Numbered from the stretch's first letter, positions 25,033 to 34,175 are shown. The stretch: 64,000 nucleotides of DNA from Aerococcus loyolae (GCF_002871915.2 NZ_CP126958.1:434001-498000), one strand, 5' to 3'. Numbers and translations are program-made. Notes: generated by a model not told the origin, from the sequence alone.

Positions 25033-26289
25033 GTGTTTGTTCTTCGTTTCTTACTGGCAATGGTTATTGCTTATTTCGCTGGAGAACTAGCTAAGAAAAT
25101 CAAATTCCCAGCCATCATTGGCTGGTTGATTGTGGCCATGTTTCTTGGAGAGCACGGGCTAAATCTTTTAAGCCCTGAATTAATTTCAACCAAGGTCTAT
25201 CAATCACTGATGGTACTGATGCAAATTCTAGTGGGGTCGATGGTGGGCTATAAGTTAGTTTACCGTGACATCAAGGATTCTATCAGTAAAGTCTTTGCCA
25301 TGGGGATATCTGACCTAGTGGTAACATTTGCAGTGGTGACGGGATCTTTTGCCCTTATTCTTCACCTTCTAGGTCTACCCATCATTGCTGCTTTACTCTT
25401 TGGGGGGATCGCTATTGCGACTGCACCGGCACCTCCAGTCTCAGTGGTGGAGCAATATGATTGTTCCGGTCCCTTATCTGATTCAGTGCCCTCGATGACG
25501 GCTTTTAACTCAGTGATGGTTAACATAGTCTTCTTCCCCTTAGTTTCGGTGATTGGAGCGGTTCTAAACGAAAGTTCCACTTCTGTCTTGGGGTCATTAC
25601 TGATTATGATCCTAGCTCCGATTCTCTTGGGGGGAGTGATCGGAGTTGTCGCAGGGAAATTAGTAGGAAAGGGCGCTTCCAAACAGCAAAGCTTCCTTAT
25701 CTATTTGTTCACCATGCTAATCATCTATGCCTTAGATAATTATTTGAACTGGCATGTCTTCACTGAAACTCAGATGATGTCCTTATTAGCCGGGATTGCC
25801 GGATCATGTGCCTTTATGAACGTGGTTGATCCTGAGAAAGTTCCGAGCTTGCAAATGGATCTCGGACCGGTTCATTCTTATGCCTTAATGATTTTCATTG
25901 TTAACCTATCGATTCACCTGAATCCAGCGGCCTTATTTGATGGTGGCATGCTTATGGTGGCCTATATCTTGATTAGAGCCCTAGGTAAATACTTGGGGTG
26001 CTATCTGGGAGCCAAGATCAGTCATGCCCCCAAAGTCGTGGAAAAGTATATGGGAGTCATTATGATGCCTCACTCTGGAGTTTCAATTATGTTTGCCGGG
26101 ATTGCGGCTTATAATTTGATGGGCGTTTATCCTGAGCTAGCCAATCTCTTACAGATCACTATTTCAGCCGCTGCCCTAATCATTGAAATTATTTCTCTTC
26201 CGCTAGCCGGCATGGTTTATCGAAAACTCGGTGAAGCGGGCAAGGAGAAAGAAAAATTGGCAAGGCAAGAAGACTTACTGCCTAGTTAA
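25033..26289 (+). CDS. CPA-like membrane transporter (cation:proton antiporter family)
   Basis: 418-residue polytopic membrane protein with 11-13 helices. The N-terminal pattern AKKIKFPAIIGWLIVAMFLGEHGLNLL and the mid-region ATAPAPPVSVVEQY fit the Na+/H+ exchanger (CPA) fold. At the place where CPA2 antiporters usually carry an Asp-Asp or Asn-Asp pair, this protein reads AFNSVMVNI without aspartate, so ion exchange is uncertain. GTG at 25033 is chosen because AAAGGAG stands eight bases before it. A GTG at 25024 overlaps that site. It heads the cluster with Crp/Fnr, thioredoxin and arylsulfotransferase genes. Import of a sulfated substrate is a hypothesis from position only. Confidence 0.7.
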   Translation: MFVLRFLLAMVIAYFAGELAKKIKFPAIIGWLIVAMFLGEHGLNLLSPELISTKVYQSLMVLMQILVGSMVGYKLVYRDIKDSISKVFAMGISDLVVTFAVVTGSFALILHLLGLPIIAALLFGGIAIATAPAPPVSVVEQYDCSGPLSDSVPSMTAFNSVMVNIVFFPLVSVIGAVLNESSTSVLGSLLIMILAPILLGGVIGVVAGKLVGKGASKQQSFLIYLFTMLIIYALDNYLNWHVFTETQMMSLLAGIAGSCAFMNVVDPEKVPSLQMDLGPVHSYALMIFIVNLSIHLNPAALFDGGMLMVAYILIRALGKYLGCYLGAKISHAPKVVEKYMGVIMMPHSGVSIMFAGIAAYNLMGVYPELANLLQITISAAALIIEIISLPLAGMVYRKLGEAGKEKEKLARQEDLLPS

Positions 26290-26376
26290 GTGATGAAGTG
26301 AAGCGGACAGGACGCAGCTTGTATTAAAATAAAAGGAGAAAACCAACCATATTGAAAGACACAGGGGGATGGGGAA

Positions 26377-27030
26377 ATGTCAACATCATTTATTGACTAC
26401 TGTCTCAACCATGAGAAAGTCATTAATCACACTCGCCAGGAAAACTATAAAAAGGGCGATGTGATTGAGACCATTGGAACACGGATTACTGAAATTGGTA
26501 TTGTCGATAAAGGCTTACTCAAAACAGTGAATTATTCGGCAGAAGGGAAGGAGTTAAACACCACACTCTTCTTTACCAATTCAATCCTATTGGAATACCT
26601 TTATTTTAACGAGAATTTAAACTATACCTATGATTTAGTGGTCTTACGAGCCACTACCGTTACCTGGATACCGGCAAAATTATTTAAAGCCATTGTTTTT
26701 GAAGACAGTTTGGGCATGGAGCTCTATGTCCACCACTTGATTGAGCGAGGCTTAGAATCCCAGCGGATTATTTCCTGCTTGAACTATCCTACTATTCGTG
26801 AACGGATTTGTTACTGGATTGCCTCCAAGAATTCTCTAGAAATTGGGCGGAGCGATATAAAACCCGATATGGAATTACCCTTCACCCAAGAAATTTTTGC
26901 CAAGTTAATCAAGGTCAGCCGGTCCAGTTTAAACCAAGAATTACACCTTATGGAAGAAGAGGGCTTCTTTAAAATGACGCGGAAAGCCCTGACCCATATT
27001 AATCAAGAGAAAATTTGGGATAACCTGTAA
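26377..27030 (+). CDS. Crp/Fnr-family transcriptional regulator
   Basis: 217 residues: an N-terminal cyclic-nucleotide-binding-like beta-barrel (about 15-130), a dimer helix near 120-150, and a C-terminal winged helix containing LPFTQEIFAKLIKVSRSSLNQELHLMEEEGF, the recognition region. Fnr-type cysteine clusters are absent, so oxygen sensing by Fe-S is unlikely. The ligand is unknown. It lies 87 bp after the transporter gene and 113 bp before thioredoxin, and probably controls this cluster. Confidence 0.85.
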   Translation: MSTSFIDYCLNHEKVINHTRQENYKKGDVIETIGTRITEIGIVDKGLLKTVNYSAEGKELNTTLFFTNSILLEYLYFNENLNYTYDLVVLRATTVTWIPAKLFKAIVFEDSLGMELYVHHLIERGLESQRIISCLNYPTIRERICYWIASKNSLEIGRSDIKPDMELPFTQEIFAKLIKVSRSSLNQELHLMEEEGFFKMTRKALTHINQEKIWDNL

Positions 27031-27068
27031 AGGAGTTGATGTCAAAGATATTCATAACTCATGCGATC

Positions 27069-27097
27069 ACGTTAGGACTTATAGAGGTCTTTAACGT
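27069..27097 (+). other. Imperfect hairpin between regulator and thioredoxin genes
   Basis: ACGTTA pairs with TAACGT, with partial pairing inside (ACTT with AGGT). No T-run follows, so it is not a standard terminator. It may be a processing or stability element. Confidence 0.3.
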
Positions 27098-27143
27098 CTC
27101 CACCATCAAATAGCTATCAAATACTGAATAAAGGAGTGTTGAG

Positions 27144-27452
27144 ATGATAAAAGAATACCAACAAGGTGATTTTAAAGCTGAAATTGCTGAGGGCAATGTT
27201 TTGGTCGATTTCTATTCGAAGACCTGTGGCCCTTGTAAAATGTTAAGTTTTATCCTAGAGGATATTAATAAAAGCCATGGGGATGACCTGACTATTCTTA
27301 AAGTGAGTTTTGAAGAAAATACTGACATCGTAGAAGAATATAGCGTCGAAGGCTATCCAACCTTAGTTTATTTTAAAGACGGTAATGAAATCACCCGTAA
27401 AGCGGGCTTACAACAAAAACCAGTGATTGAAAAAATGTTAGAGGAGGAATAA
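27144..27452 (+). CDS. Thioredoxin-family protein
   Basis: 102-residue cytoplasmic thioredoxin with the canonical active site C28-G-P-C31 and the cis-proline in EGYPTLVYF (P72). The usual Trp before CGPC is replaced (SKTCGPC), so it is not a housekeeping TrxA type. It ends two bases before assT, which has its own AGAGGAGG site, suggesting a dedicated reductant for the enzyme or its product. E. coli instead pairs AssT with the periplasmic oxidant DsbL. Confidence 0.9.
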   Translation: MIKEYQQGDFKAEIAEGNVLVDFYSKTCGPCKMLSFILEDINKSHGDDLTILKVSFEENTDIVEEYSVEGYPTLVYFKDGNEITRKAGLQQKPVIEKMLEEE

Positions 27453-27454
27453 CC

Positions 27455-29344
27455 ATGACAGAAACAGCAACCTATACCTATAAAGAACACCTGATTGAAA
27501 AACAAAGAAAAGCCGAAGAGGCTATGTTAGAAGAGTTTCACTTGGGTGACTATACCCTAGATAATCCCTTAGTGAAATACAATGCCTATCTCATTAACCC
27601 CTTATCTGCAGTGGTTCTCTTCAAGACCGAAGAACCTACCGCGATTACTGTCCGTGTCTTAGGTAAAACTGAAGAAGCAGATATCTTCCAAACCTTCCCA
27701 GTAGGGACTGAACATGTGCTACCTATTGTGGGACTCTACCCTGAATATGAAAACAAGGTGGAAATTTATCCTTACCAAACCCCTTCCAAAAAACATACAG
27801 TGACCATTCCAGTGGGCGAAGTGGAAGGTACCGACCTGGTGAATTCGATTGAAACCACTCCAGAATACATGCAGGACAATATCATGTTCCTCTGTCCGGC
27901 TAACTATGCCTTAGCCATCGCGGTTGACTATGCGGGTGACGTGCGCTTGAAATTAGATGTACCGATGGTCTGGGATGTTAAGGTGCTAGAAAATGGTCAC
28001 TTACTCATGTCCAGTGACCGCTTGACCTCTATGCCATACTTCATGAGTGGGATGTATGAATTTTCAGCCGTAGGTAAGATTTATACCGAATACCGGGTAC
28101 CTACCGGCTTCCACCACGACTGCTGTGTCTTACCTAACGGAGACATCATCGCTTTAACCTGTAACCATGAAAACAGTACCGTGGAAGACCAACTAGTGGT
28201 AGTGGATAAAGATACCGGTGTGGTAAAACGGACCATTAACTATATTGATTTCTTAAAACCTGGTGCCCAAAAATCAGGCTCCTGGTCAGAAGAAGACTGG
28301 TTCCACAACAATGCTGTCTGGTATGACGAACACACCAATTCCCTAACCTTATCTGGTCGTCACGTTAATGCCATGGTTAACATTGACTTCGATACTGAAG
28401 AAATTAACTGGATTATTTCTGATCCCGATGGCTGGCCAGAAGAATACCACAAGTATCTCTTCACTCCAGTGGGCGACGGTGAATTTGACTGGCAATATGA
28501 ACAACATGCCAACTTAATTACTCCTGATGGTGACGTTATGTGCTTTGACAACCACCATTACGGGGCTCAAGACCCAGACAAGTACTTAACACCAGAAGAA
28601 TCCTATTCACGTGGGGTCCGTTACAAGATTGATACCGAAACCATGGAAATTGAACAAGTCTGGCAATATGGTAAAGAACGTGGTTATGAATTCTTCTCAC
28701 CATATATCTGTAACGTGGTTTACTATAATGAAGACCACTACCTCATTCATTCCGGCGGTATTGCTTATGACGGCCAAGGCAACCCATCCAAAGAATTAGG
28801 GCCATTTGCTATGCAAGAAGATCCTGATGCTAAATTAGAATCCATTACCGTTGAATGGAACCATGGCGTTAAGGAATATGAATTAAGCGTGCGTTCTAAC
28901 TACTACCGGGCTGAGAAATTCCCACTATATTCTAAGAAGGGTGGCGAATATGACCTACAATTAGGCGCTGGTCGTGTCCTCGGTTACTTAGGTGAAACCG
29001 CGCAAATGGACTATGACATTCCAGCTGAAGAAGTCAATGAACCAGTCCCAGAAAAGGTCGATGTTCGTCTAACTGATGAAGAAGATATGTTTACCTTTGA
29101 AGCCATGTTTGAAAAAGGTCAATTGGTCATGTTAGTTCTTGAAGGCGAAGAAGATACCCGTCGTTACTTCATCTCAACTGCTAAGGGGCACCGTGGAGCT
29201 ATGTGTGCCGGGACCTTCCTACCTAAGGATGACCGGGAAACTCGGACTGTGGTCACCAAATACGGTTTTGATAAGGGAGAGTACAAGGTCAAATTGATCA
29301 TCGATGACAAGAAATATGATACTGGCCTAACCATTAAGGGTTAA
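27455..29344 (+). CDS. assT: Aryl-sulfate sulfotransferase, predicted cytoplasmic
   Basis: 629-residue PAPS-independent arylsulfotransferase (ASST family), which moves sulfate from one phenolic sulfate ester to another phenol through a sulfohistidine. The N-terminal beta domain (about 40-130) precedes a beta-propeller-like catalytic domain. Candidate active-site residues follow the E. coli AssT layout: HHD at 220-222, H284 in DWFHNN, R302 in LSGRH (18 residues after H284, the same spacing as His356-Arg374 of E. coli) and H351 in EQHANLI as likely sulfurylated histidine. There is no signal peptide, unlike periplasmic AssT. Unusual C223-C224 follow HHD. Tightly linked to thioredoxin. Confidence 0.9.
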   Translation: MTETATYTYKEHLIEKQRKAEEAMLEEFHLGDYTLDNPLVKYNAYLINPLSAVVLFKTEEPTAITVRVLGKTEEADIFQTFPVGTEHVLPIVGLYPEYENKVEIYPYQTPSKKHTVTIPVGEVEGTDLVNSIETTPEYMQDNIMFLCPANYALAIAVDYAGDVRLKLDVPMVWDVKVLENGHLLMSSDRLTSMPYFMSGMYEFSAVGKIYTEYRVPTGFHHDCCVLPNGDIIALTCNHENSTVEDQLVVVDKDTGVVKRTINYIDFLKPGAQKSGSWSEEDWFHNNAVWYDEHTNSLTLSGRHVNAMVNIDFDTEEINWIISDPDGWPEEYHKYLFTPVGDGEFDWQYEQHANLITPDGDVMCFDNHHYGAQDPDKYLTPEESYSRGVRYKIDTETMEIEQVWQYGKERGYEFFSPYICNVVYYNEDHYLIHSGGIAYDGQGNPSKELGPFAMQEDPDAKLESITVEWNHGVKEYELSVRSNYYRAEKFPLYSKKGGEYDLQLGAGRVLGYLGETAQMDYDIPAEEVNEPVPEKVDVRLTDEEDMFTFEAMFEKGQLVMLVLEGEEDTRRYFISTAKGHRGAMCAGTFLPKDDRETRTVVTKYGFDKGEYKVKLIIDDKKYDTGLTIKG

Positions 29345-29410
29345 AGCAAGACATTTTAAATTTCTTTAAAAAAATTTGGACAAATTAACCAAACTATGGT
29401 CTAATAAAAT

Positions 29411-29459
29411 AGCTACCTCGGAAGCCTTTTCCGTTATAAGAAGCGACTTCTGAGGTGCT
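29411..29459 (+). other. Hairpin between assT and the sulfate exporter gene
   Basis: ACCTC-GGAAGC pairs with GACTTC-TGAGGT across a 16-nt loop and is followed by GCTTTTATTATTTT. It could be a partial terminator that lowers downstream expression. A possible promoter (TTGGAC then TAATAA) precedes it, which would make it an attenuator. Confidence 0.45.
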
Positions 29460-29482
29460 TTTATTATTTTAAGGAGGAAGAT

Positions 29483-30472
29483 ATGGACATTTTGAAAAAG
29501 AAGAGCTTCTGGCTCTCATTTATTCTGTTATTATTAGTATCATTATTTGCTAAATGGCTATCAGGCTTCCCTGGATTATCCTTAATTGGTCACTTAGTGA
29601 TTGCTTTAATTATTGGGATGGTTTTACAAGCATCCGGTCAATTAAAGGGAATCGCCAAAGGAGGCTCAGGCTTTATCTCTAACAAGTTCTTACGCTTGGG
29701 GATTATCTTGATGGGTTTTCGTCTCAACCTGGAAGTGCTGGCTCAACACGGGGTCAAGACTATTACCCTGGCTATTGTGGTAATTGCCTTTACAATTGGC
29801 TTGATTTATAGCCTAGCTAAGGCTGCAGGGATTGAACGCAAATTATCCCTCTTATCCGCTTCTGGTTGTGGGATCTGTGGGGCAGCCGCAGTTCTTGGTT
29901 TATCGCCCATTATTGAAACGGATGAGGACGATGAGGTGATTTCTGTTGCCGTAGTCGCTATTCTGGGGACCATTTTCACCTTGATTATGGTGCTCTTACG
30001 TCCAGTCATGGGCTTAACCGATGTTCAGTTTGGGGTCCTAGCTGGTGGCTCCTTACATGAGATTGCCCATGCAGTCGCTGCCGGGGCTGCAGGGGGAGCG
30101 GCTTCAGAAAATATTGCCGTGATTGTTAAGTTATCACGGGTATTAATGTTAGCACCCGTATCCTTGATTTTCTCTTATATTGCTAGTCGCCGTAGTGATG
30201 GCAATAGCCATGCCAAGATTCAATGGCCATGGTTCATGTTAGGTTTCATCATTTCTTCAGCGATTGGGACCTATGCCGGTTTATCCGAAGCCATTGTAGG
30301 TCACTTAGTTGACCTGGCCTATATCCTTTTAGGGATGGCCATGGCTGCTTTAGGGGTAAATGTGAACTTTAAAGTTGTCTTTGAAAAGGGTCAAAAAGTC
30401 TTTGCGGTTTGCTTCGCTGGCTCAGTAGCCCTCTTTGCCCTGGTCTTTGTTGCAGCTAAAATGTTCTTTTAA
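29483..30472 (+). CDS. YeiH-family putative sulfate exporter
   Basis: 329-residue membrane protein with about ten helices. The motifs SGCGICGAAAVLGLSP (around 125-140), GSLHEIAHAVAAG (around 190) and the C-terminal AALGVNVNF are characteristic of the UPF0324/YeiH family annotated as putative sulfate exporters. Biochemical proof of the substrate is thin. Placement right after an arylsulfotransferase supports handling of sulfate or a sulfo-compound. AAGGAGG precedes the ATG, and a strong terminator follows. Confidence 0.85.
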   Translation: MDILKKKSFWLSFILLLLVSLFAKWLSGFPGLSLIGHLVIALIIGMVLQASGQLKGIAKGGSGFISNKFLRLGIILMGFRLNLEVLAQHGVKTITLAIVVIAFTIGLIYSLAKAAGIERKLSLLSASGCGICGAAAVLGLSPIIETDEDDEVISVAVVAILGTIFTLIMVLLRPVMGLTDVQFGVLAGGSLHEIAHAVAAGAAGGAASENIAVIVKLSRVLMLAPVSLIFSYIASRRSDGNSHAKIQWPWFMLGFIISSAIGTYAGLSEAIVGHLVDLAYILLGMAMAALGVNVNFKVVFEKGQKVFAVCFAGSVALFALVFVAAKMFF

Positions 30473-30488
30473 TCAATTAAGGCAAAAG

Positions 30489-30524
30489 AAAAAACGCAAG
30501 TCCATTTGGGCTTGCGTTTTTTGT
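30489..30524. terminator. Bidirectional terminator
   Basis: AAAAAACGCAAG-TCCATTTGGG-CTTGCGTTTTTT between the exporter gene and the convergent rplY. Confidence 0.9.
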
Positions 30525-30533
30525 ATGAAGTGA

Positions 30534-31163
30534 TTATTCTTCGTCAGAATCTTTTTCGCCGATAACTTCAGGTTCAGCTGCTACAGCTGGTTCTGCATCT
30601 TCTTCAGGTTCGTCATCTGGAGCGCTGACTGATACGATAACTTCTTCTGGGTCGGTAATTAATTCAGCTTCTTCCATACCTTCGAATTTAACTTCGCCGG
30701 CAGTAACGCTGTCATTAATGTCTAAGCCGCTAACATCCACAGTGAAGTATTCTGGCGCTTTAGCAGGGTCAATACGTAAGGTAACTTCGTAGACGTTGAT
30801 GGCTGCCACACCAGCAGGGTTAGCTAGCTTGTCTTCGCCAACGATAGATACAGGAACGTTAACCTCAAGTTTTTCACCTTTCTTGATCGCTTGTAAGCTA
30901 ATGTTATAAACGATTGGTTTAATCGCTGCGCGAGAAATTTCACGTAGGAAAACAGTACGGCTTCCTTGTCCTTCAATTTCTAATTCGAAAACTGAGTTAG
31001 TCCCTAAATCACGTTCAATTTTTTCCACGTCTGGGCGTTCCATTGAAATTTTGATAGGGTCTAGGTCACTAGCATACACGACACCTGGAACTAGGTCTTC
31101 ACGGCGTAAAGCCTTTGAAGCGGATGTTCCTGCAGCATCACGCGTTTTTGCTACAAATTTCAT
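30534..31163 (-). CDS. rplY: 50S ribosomal protein L25 / general stress protein Ctc
   Basis: 209-residue two-domain L25 (CTC) protein: the 5S rRNA-binding domain (1-90) followed by the CTC beta domain (95-180) and a very acidic tail of about 30 residues. The start is one of two consecutive ATGs. The second, at 31163, lies seven bases from AGGAGG and is preferred over 31166. CTC-type L25 is associated with stress in Bacillus. Confidence 0.93.
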   Translation of the reverse strand: MKFVAKTRDAAGTSASKALRREDLVPGVVYASDLDPIKISMERPDVEKIERDLGTNSVFELEIEGQGSRTVFLREISRAAIKPIVYNISLQAIKKGEKLEVNVPVSIVGEDKLANPAGVAAINVYEVTLRIDPAKAPEYFTVDVSGLDINDSVTAGEVKFEGMEEAELITDPEEVIVSVSAPDDEPEEDAEPAVAAEPEVIGEKDSDEE

Positions 31164-31451
31164 CATTCTACCTCCTGATTATTACTTTTATGAATTCTTT
31201 GAATTCCTAAAAACTACTCAATTATAGCACAAAGAGCCATCATAGATCAAGAATCCATAGTTTTTCAATTTCTATTTAACCATAAAAAGGCCAAGAGTTG
31301 TAGTCTTTTTGGGAAATATTTCCTGTAATTTCCTTTTTCGCCTGTCCAGAGAATGATAGGGACCTCTAGTTTTTAATTCCTAGTGGACCAACTTAGGGCT
31401 TAAGTATGGTAAAATAACGGCAATAATATCTGCTTACCTAGGAGGTTATCC

Positions 31452-32927
31452 ATGTTATACACCAGTACGAGAAATAATCAGCTTTCTGTTCGGTCAACGG
31501 AGGCGGTTTTACAAGGCTTAGCACCTGATGGGGGGCTTTATGTTCCTGAATCGATTCCTCATTACCAAGGCGATTGGGAGACGATGAGTAAGTTGTCCTA
31601 CCAGGAACTAGCTTTTCAAATTTTAAGCCTCTATTTTGATGATTTTCCTGAGGATATTTTACAATCCTGTATCCAAGCTGCCTATGATGATAAATTTGAT
31701 GATGACCGCATTGCACCGATTGTGGGCTTATCGGGCCACTATCTCTTGGAACTTTTCCATGGGCCAACGATTGCCTTTAAGGACATGGCCTTATCCTTAC
31801 TGCCTCATTTAATGAAGGCTGCCCAAAAAGTCTTGGGGCGTGATGAGGAAATTATCATTTTAACCGCAACTTCAGGAGACACCGGTAAGGCCGCTATGGC
31901 TGGCTTTGAAGATGTGTCTGGTACCAAGATTATTGTCTTCTATCCTAAGGGAGGGGTTTCCAGCATTCAGGAGAAACAAATGCTGACCCAAAAAGGAGAC
32001 AACACGTTTGTCTTCGGGGTTAAAGGGAACTTTGATGACGCTCAAAGTAAGGTCAAGGAGCTCTTCAATGACAAGGACTTGGCAGCTGAACTCAAGGCTA
32101 ACCACAGTCAATTTTCTTCTGCCAATTCCATGAATATCGGACGCTTGTTCCCTCAAGTGGTTTACTATTTCTATGCCTATGGGCAATTACTGAAACAGGG
32201 TGCCATTCAAGCAGGGGACTTGGTCAACTTTACGGTGCCGACCGGGAATTTTGGAAATATATTGGCTGGCTACTATGCTAAGCAAATGGGCCTACCGATT
32301 GATCGCTTAGTCTGTGCCTCTAACGACAATACCGTCCTCTATGACTTCTTCAATAGCGGGACTTATGACCGCCGTCGCCCCTTTAAGTTGACCATCTCTC
32401 CATCAATGGATATTTTGGTCTCCAGTAACCTGGAACGACTCTTGTATTACGCTGTGGGTCAGGATAGTCAAGCGGTCAAAGACTTGATGGTTGCATTACA
32501 GGACGAAGGTCACTACCAATTAGGTCAAGAAGTGCAAGCGGCCTTTGATAGCTTTATTGGCGCTTATAGTGATGAAGCTGAAACCAGAGCAGAAATTGAG
32601 CGCGTTTACCAAGAGGACCGTTACCTCATGGACCCTCATACGGCCGTGGCTTCTGCCTGCCTAAGCAAGGTAAAGAACCAGTTAGCGGGAGCAAGCATCG
32701 TGGTATCAACCGCCAGCCCCTTCAAGTTCCCTGCTGCCGTTTTGGAATCGATCGATAAGGGCGATAGCCATTTGAGTGACTTAGAGCTCTTAGAGGCAGT
32801 ACAAGTGGCCAATGGCTTGGACTATCCCCAAGCGATCCAAGCCATCCTTGAAGCGGACAGCCGGCCTGAACGGGTGATTGAAGTGGAGGAAATGGAAACA
32901 GTGGTAAGAGAGATTGCCAAAGGATAG
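31452..32927 (+). CDS. thrC: Threonine synthase
   Basis: PLP enzyme converting O-phosphohomoserine to threonine. 491 residues, of the longer type II form. The N-terminal signature YTSTRNNQLSV and the PLP-lysine motif GPTIAFKD (K110) are present, as is TATSGDTGKAA near 136. A strong AGGAGG precedes the ATG, and an extended -10 (TGGTAAAAT, near 31411) lies upstream. No T-box leader is visible. Neither hom nor thrB is adjacent. coaBC follows after 9 bp, so the two may be cotranscribed. Confidence 0.95.
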   Translation: MLYTSTRNNQLSVRSTEAVLQGLAPDGGLYVPESIPHYQGDWETMSKLSYQELAFQILSLYFDDFPEDILQSCIQAAYDDKFDDDRIAPIVGLSGHYLLELFHGPTIAFKDMALSLLPHLMKAAQKVLGRDEEIIILTATSGDTGKAAMAGFEDVSGTKIIVFYPKGGVSSIQEKQMLTQKGDNTFVFGVKGNFDDAQSKVKELFNDKDLAAELKANHSQFSSANSMNIGRLFPQVVYYFYAYGQLLKQGAIQAGDLVNFTVPTGNFGNILAGYYAKQMGLPIDRLVCASNDNTVLYDFFNSGTYDRRRPFKLTISPSMDILVSSNLERLLYYAVGQDSQAVKDLMVALQDEGHYQLGQEVQAAFDSFIGAYSDEAETRAEIERVYQEDRYLMDPHTAVASACLSKVKNQLAGASIVVSTASPFKFPAAVLESIDKGDSHLSDLELLEAVQVANGLDYPQAIQAILEADSRPERVIEVEEMETVVREIAKG

Positions 32928-32936
32928 GAGATTAAG

Positions 32937-34175
32937 GTGTTAGAAAATAAACAAATCGTTGTGATCGTGACTGGTGGAATTGCTGCTTATAAGGCGCCCG
33001 ATTTTGTGCGCCTCTTGATTAAGTCAGGAGCAGAAGTCAGGGTAGTGATGACGGAAGCAGCTGAACAATTTGTCCGCCCCTTTACTTTTGAGGTCTTAAC
33101 CAAGTATCCCGTCTTAACTGAACAGGGGGCCTATCCGGATAGTATCGGTCACATTCATTTAGCTGATTGGGCTGACCTGGTGGTTGTCCTCCCAGCTACC
33201 GCCAATACCCTAGCTAAGGCGAGCTTGGGTTTGGGGGATAATGAAGCGACTGCTACCTTATTAGCAATGAATTGTCCGCGGATTTTTGTTCCAGCTATGA
33301 ATAATAAGATGTGGGAAAATCCGGCTACGGTTAATAATGTTAACAGCCTAAGAAAACGGGGAGATATTGTTATCGAACCGGCCTCTGGCTTTTTGGCAGA
33401 AGGTTATGAAGGTAAGGGGCGGATGCCTGAACCTATTGAGGTCTTGCAAGCAGTGAAGGCTTTGGTCGCTGTGGAGATGGCCTTTGCCGATCAAGCAAAG
33501 AATGTCCTTAAGAATAGCTTCTTTAAAGGGAAGAAGATTGTCGTATCCGCTGGAGGCACTCAAGAAGCTATTGATCCCGTCCGTTTTATCGGTAACCATT
33601 CCTCAGGGAAGATGGGCCTGGCCTTGGCCCATGTGGCGGACCTCTTAGGGGCTGAGGTGACCTTAGTGATGACTCCAACGGCCCAAGACTTGCCCCATTT
33701 ACCTGCCATTAAGACCCGTCAAGTGAAAGACGCCCGCCAACTCTACCAAGTCATGCATGAATTGAACGAGGCCAGTGATGTCATTATCATGGCAGCGGCC
33801 GTTTCTGACTACCGGGTGGAGACGCCTAGCACCGAGAAGATCAAGAAGAATAAGGAAACTGACCAGGACCACTTACAAATTAACCTGGTAGAGAATCCCG
33901 ATATTCTCAAGAGCCTTTCCCAGGAAGGAACTTTCCTGGTTGGCTTTGCAGCGGAAACCAACCATGTGCTCGACTATGCCAAGAAGAAATTAGCCGCCAA
34001 GGGCATCGATATGATTGTGGCTAATGACGTGAGTCAACAAGCCATCGGTTTCTCTAGTGAAGACAATGCCGTTACCATCATCAGTCAAAAGGGGGCAAAG
34101 ACCTTGCCTCAAGCCGATAAAATGATGATTGCTGGAGGAATCTTTGCCCAAATTGCTCAAGAAATGAATCCATAA
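32937..34175 (+). CDS. coaBC: Bifunctional phosphopantothenoylcysteine decarboxylase / phosphopantothenate-cysteine ligase
   Basis: Coenzyme A biosynthesis, two consecutive steps. 412 residues. The N-terminal flavin-dependent decarboxylase (CoaC, 1-185) has GGIAAYKAPDFVR, the likely catalytic H74 in SIGHIHLADW and the substrate clamp PAMNNKMWENPA. The C-terminal ligase (CoaB, 195-412) has SAGGTQEAIDPVRFIGN and the AAAVSDYR motif. The start is GTG with AGGAG six bases upstream. Coupled to thrC by spacing only, with no metabolic link. Confidence 0.95.
   Translation: MLENKQIVVIVTGGIAAYKAPDFVRLLIKSGAEVRVVMTEAAEQFVRPFTFEVLTKYPVLTEQGAYPDSIGHIHLADWADLVVVLPATANTLAKASLGLGDNEATATLLAMNCPRIFVPAMNNKMWENPATVNNVNSLRKRGDIVIEPASGFLAEGYEGKGRMPEPIEVLQAVKALVAVEMAFADQAKNVLKNSFFKGKKIVVSAGGTQEAIDPVRFIGNHSSGKMGLALAHVADLLGAEVTLVMTPTAQDLPHLPAIKTRQVKDARQLYQVMHELNEASDVIIMAAAVSDYRVETPSTEKIKKNKETDQDHLQINLVENPDILKSLSQEGTFLVGFAAETNHVLDYAKKKLAAKGIDMIVANDVSQQAIGFSSEDNAVTIISQKGAKTLPQADKMMIAGGIFAQIAQEMNP

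Noticed and set aside
31190-31451. T-box leader for thrC
   Set aside because: No AGGGTGGNACCGCG-type element. GTGGACCAAC is only a superficial resemblance, and no terminator precedes the gene.
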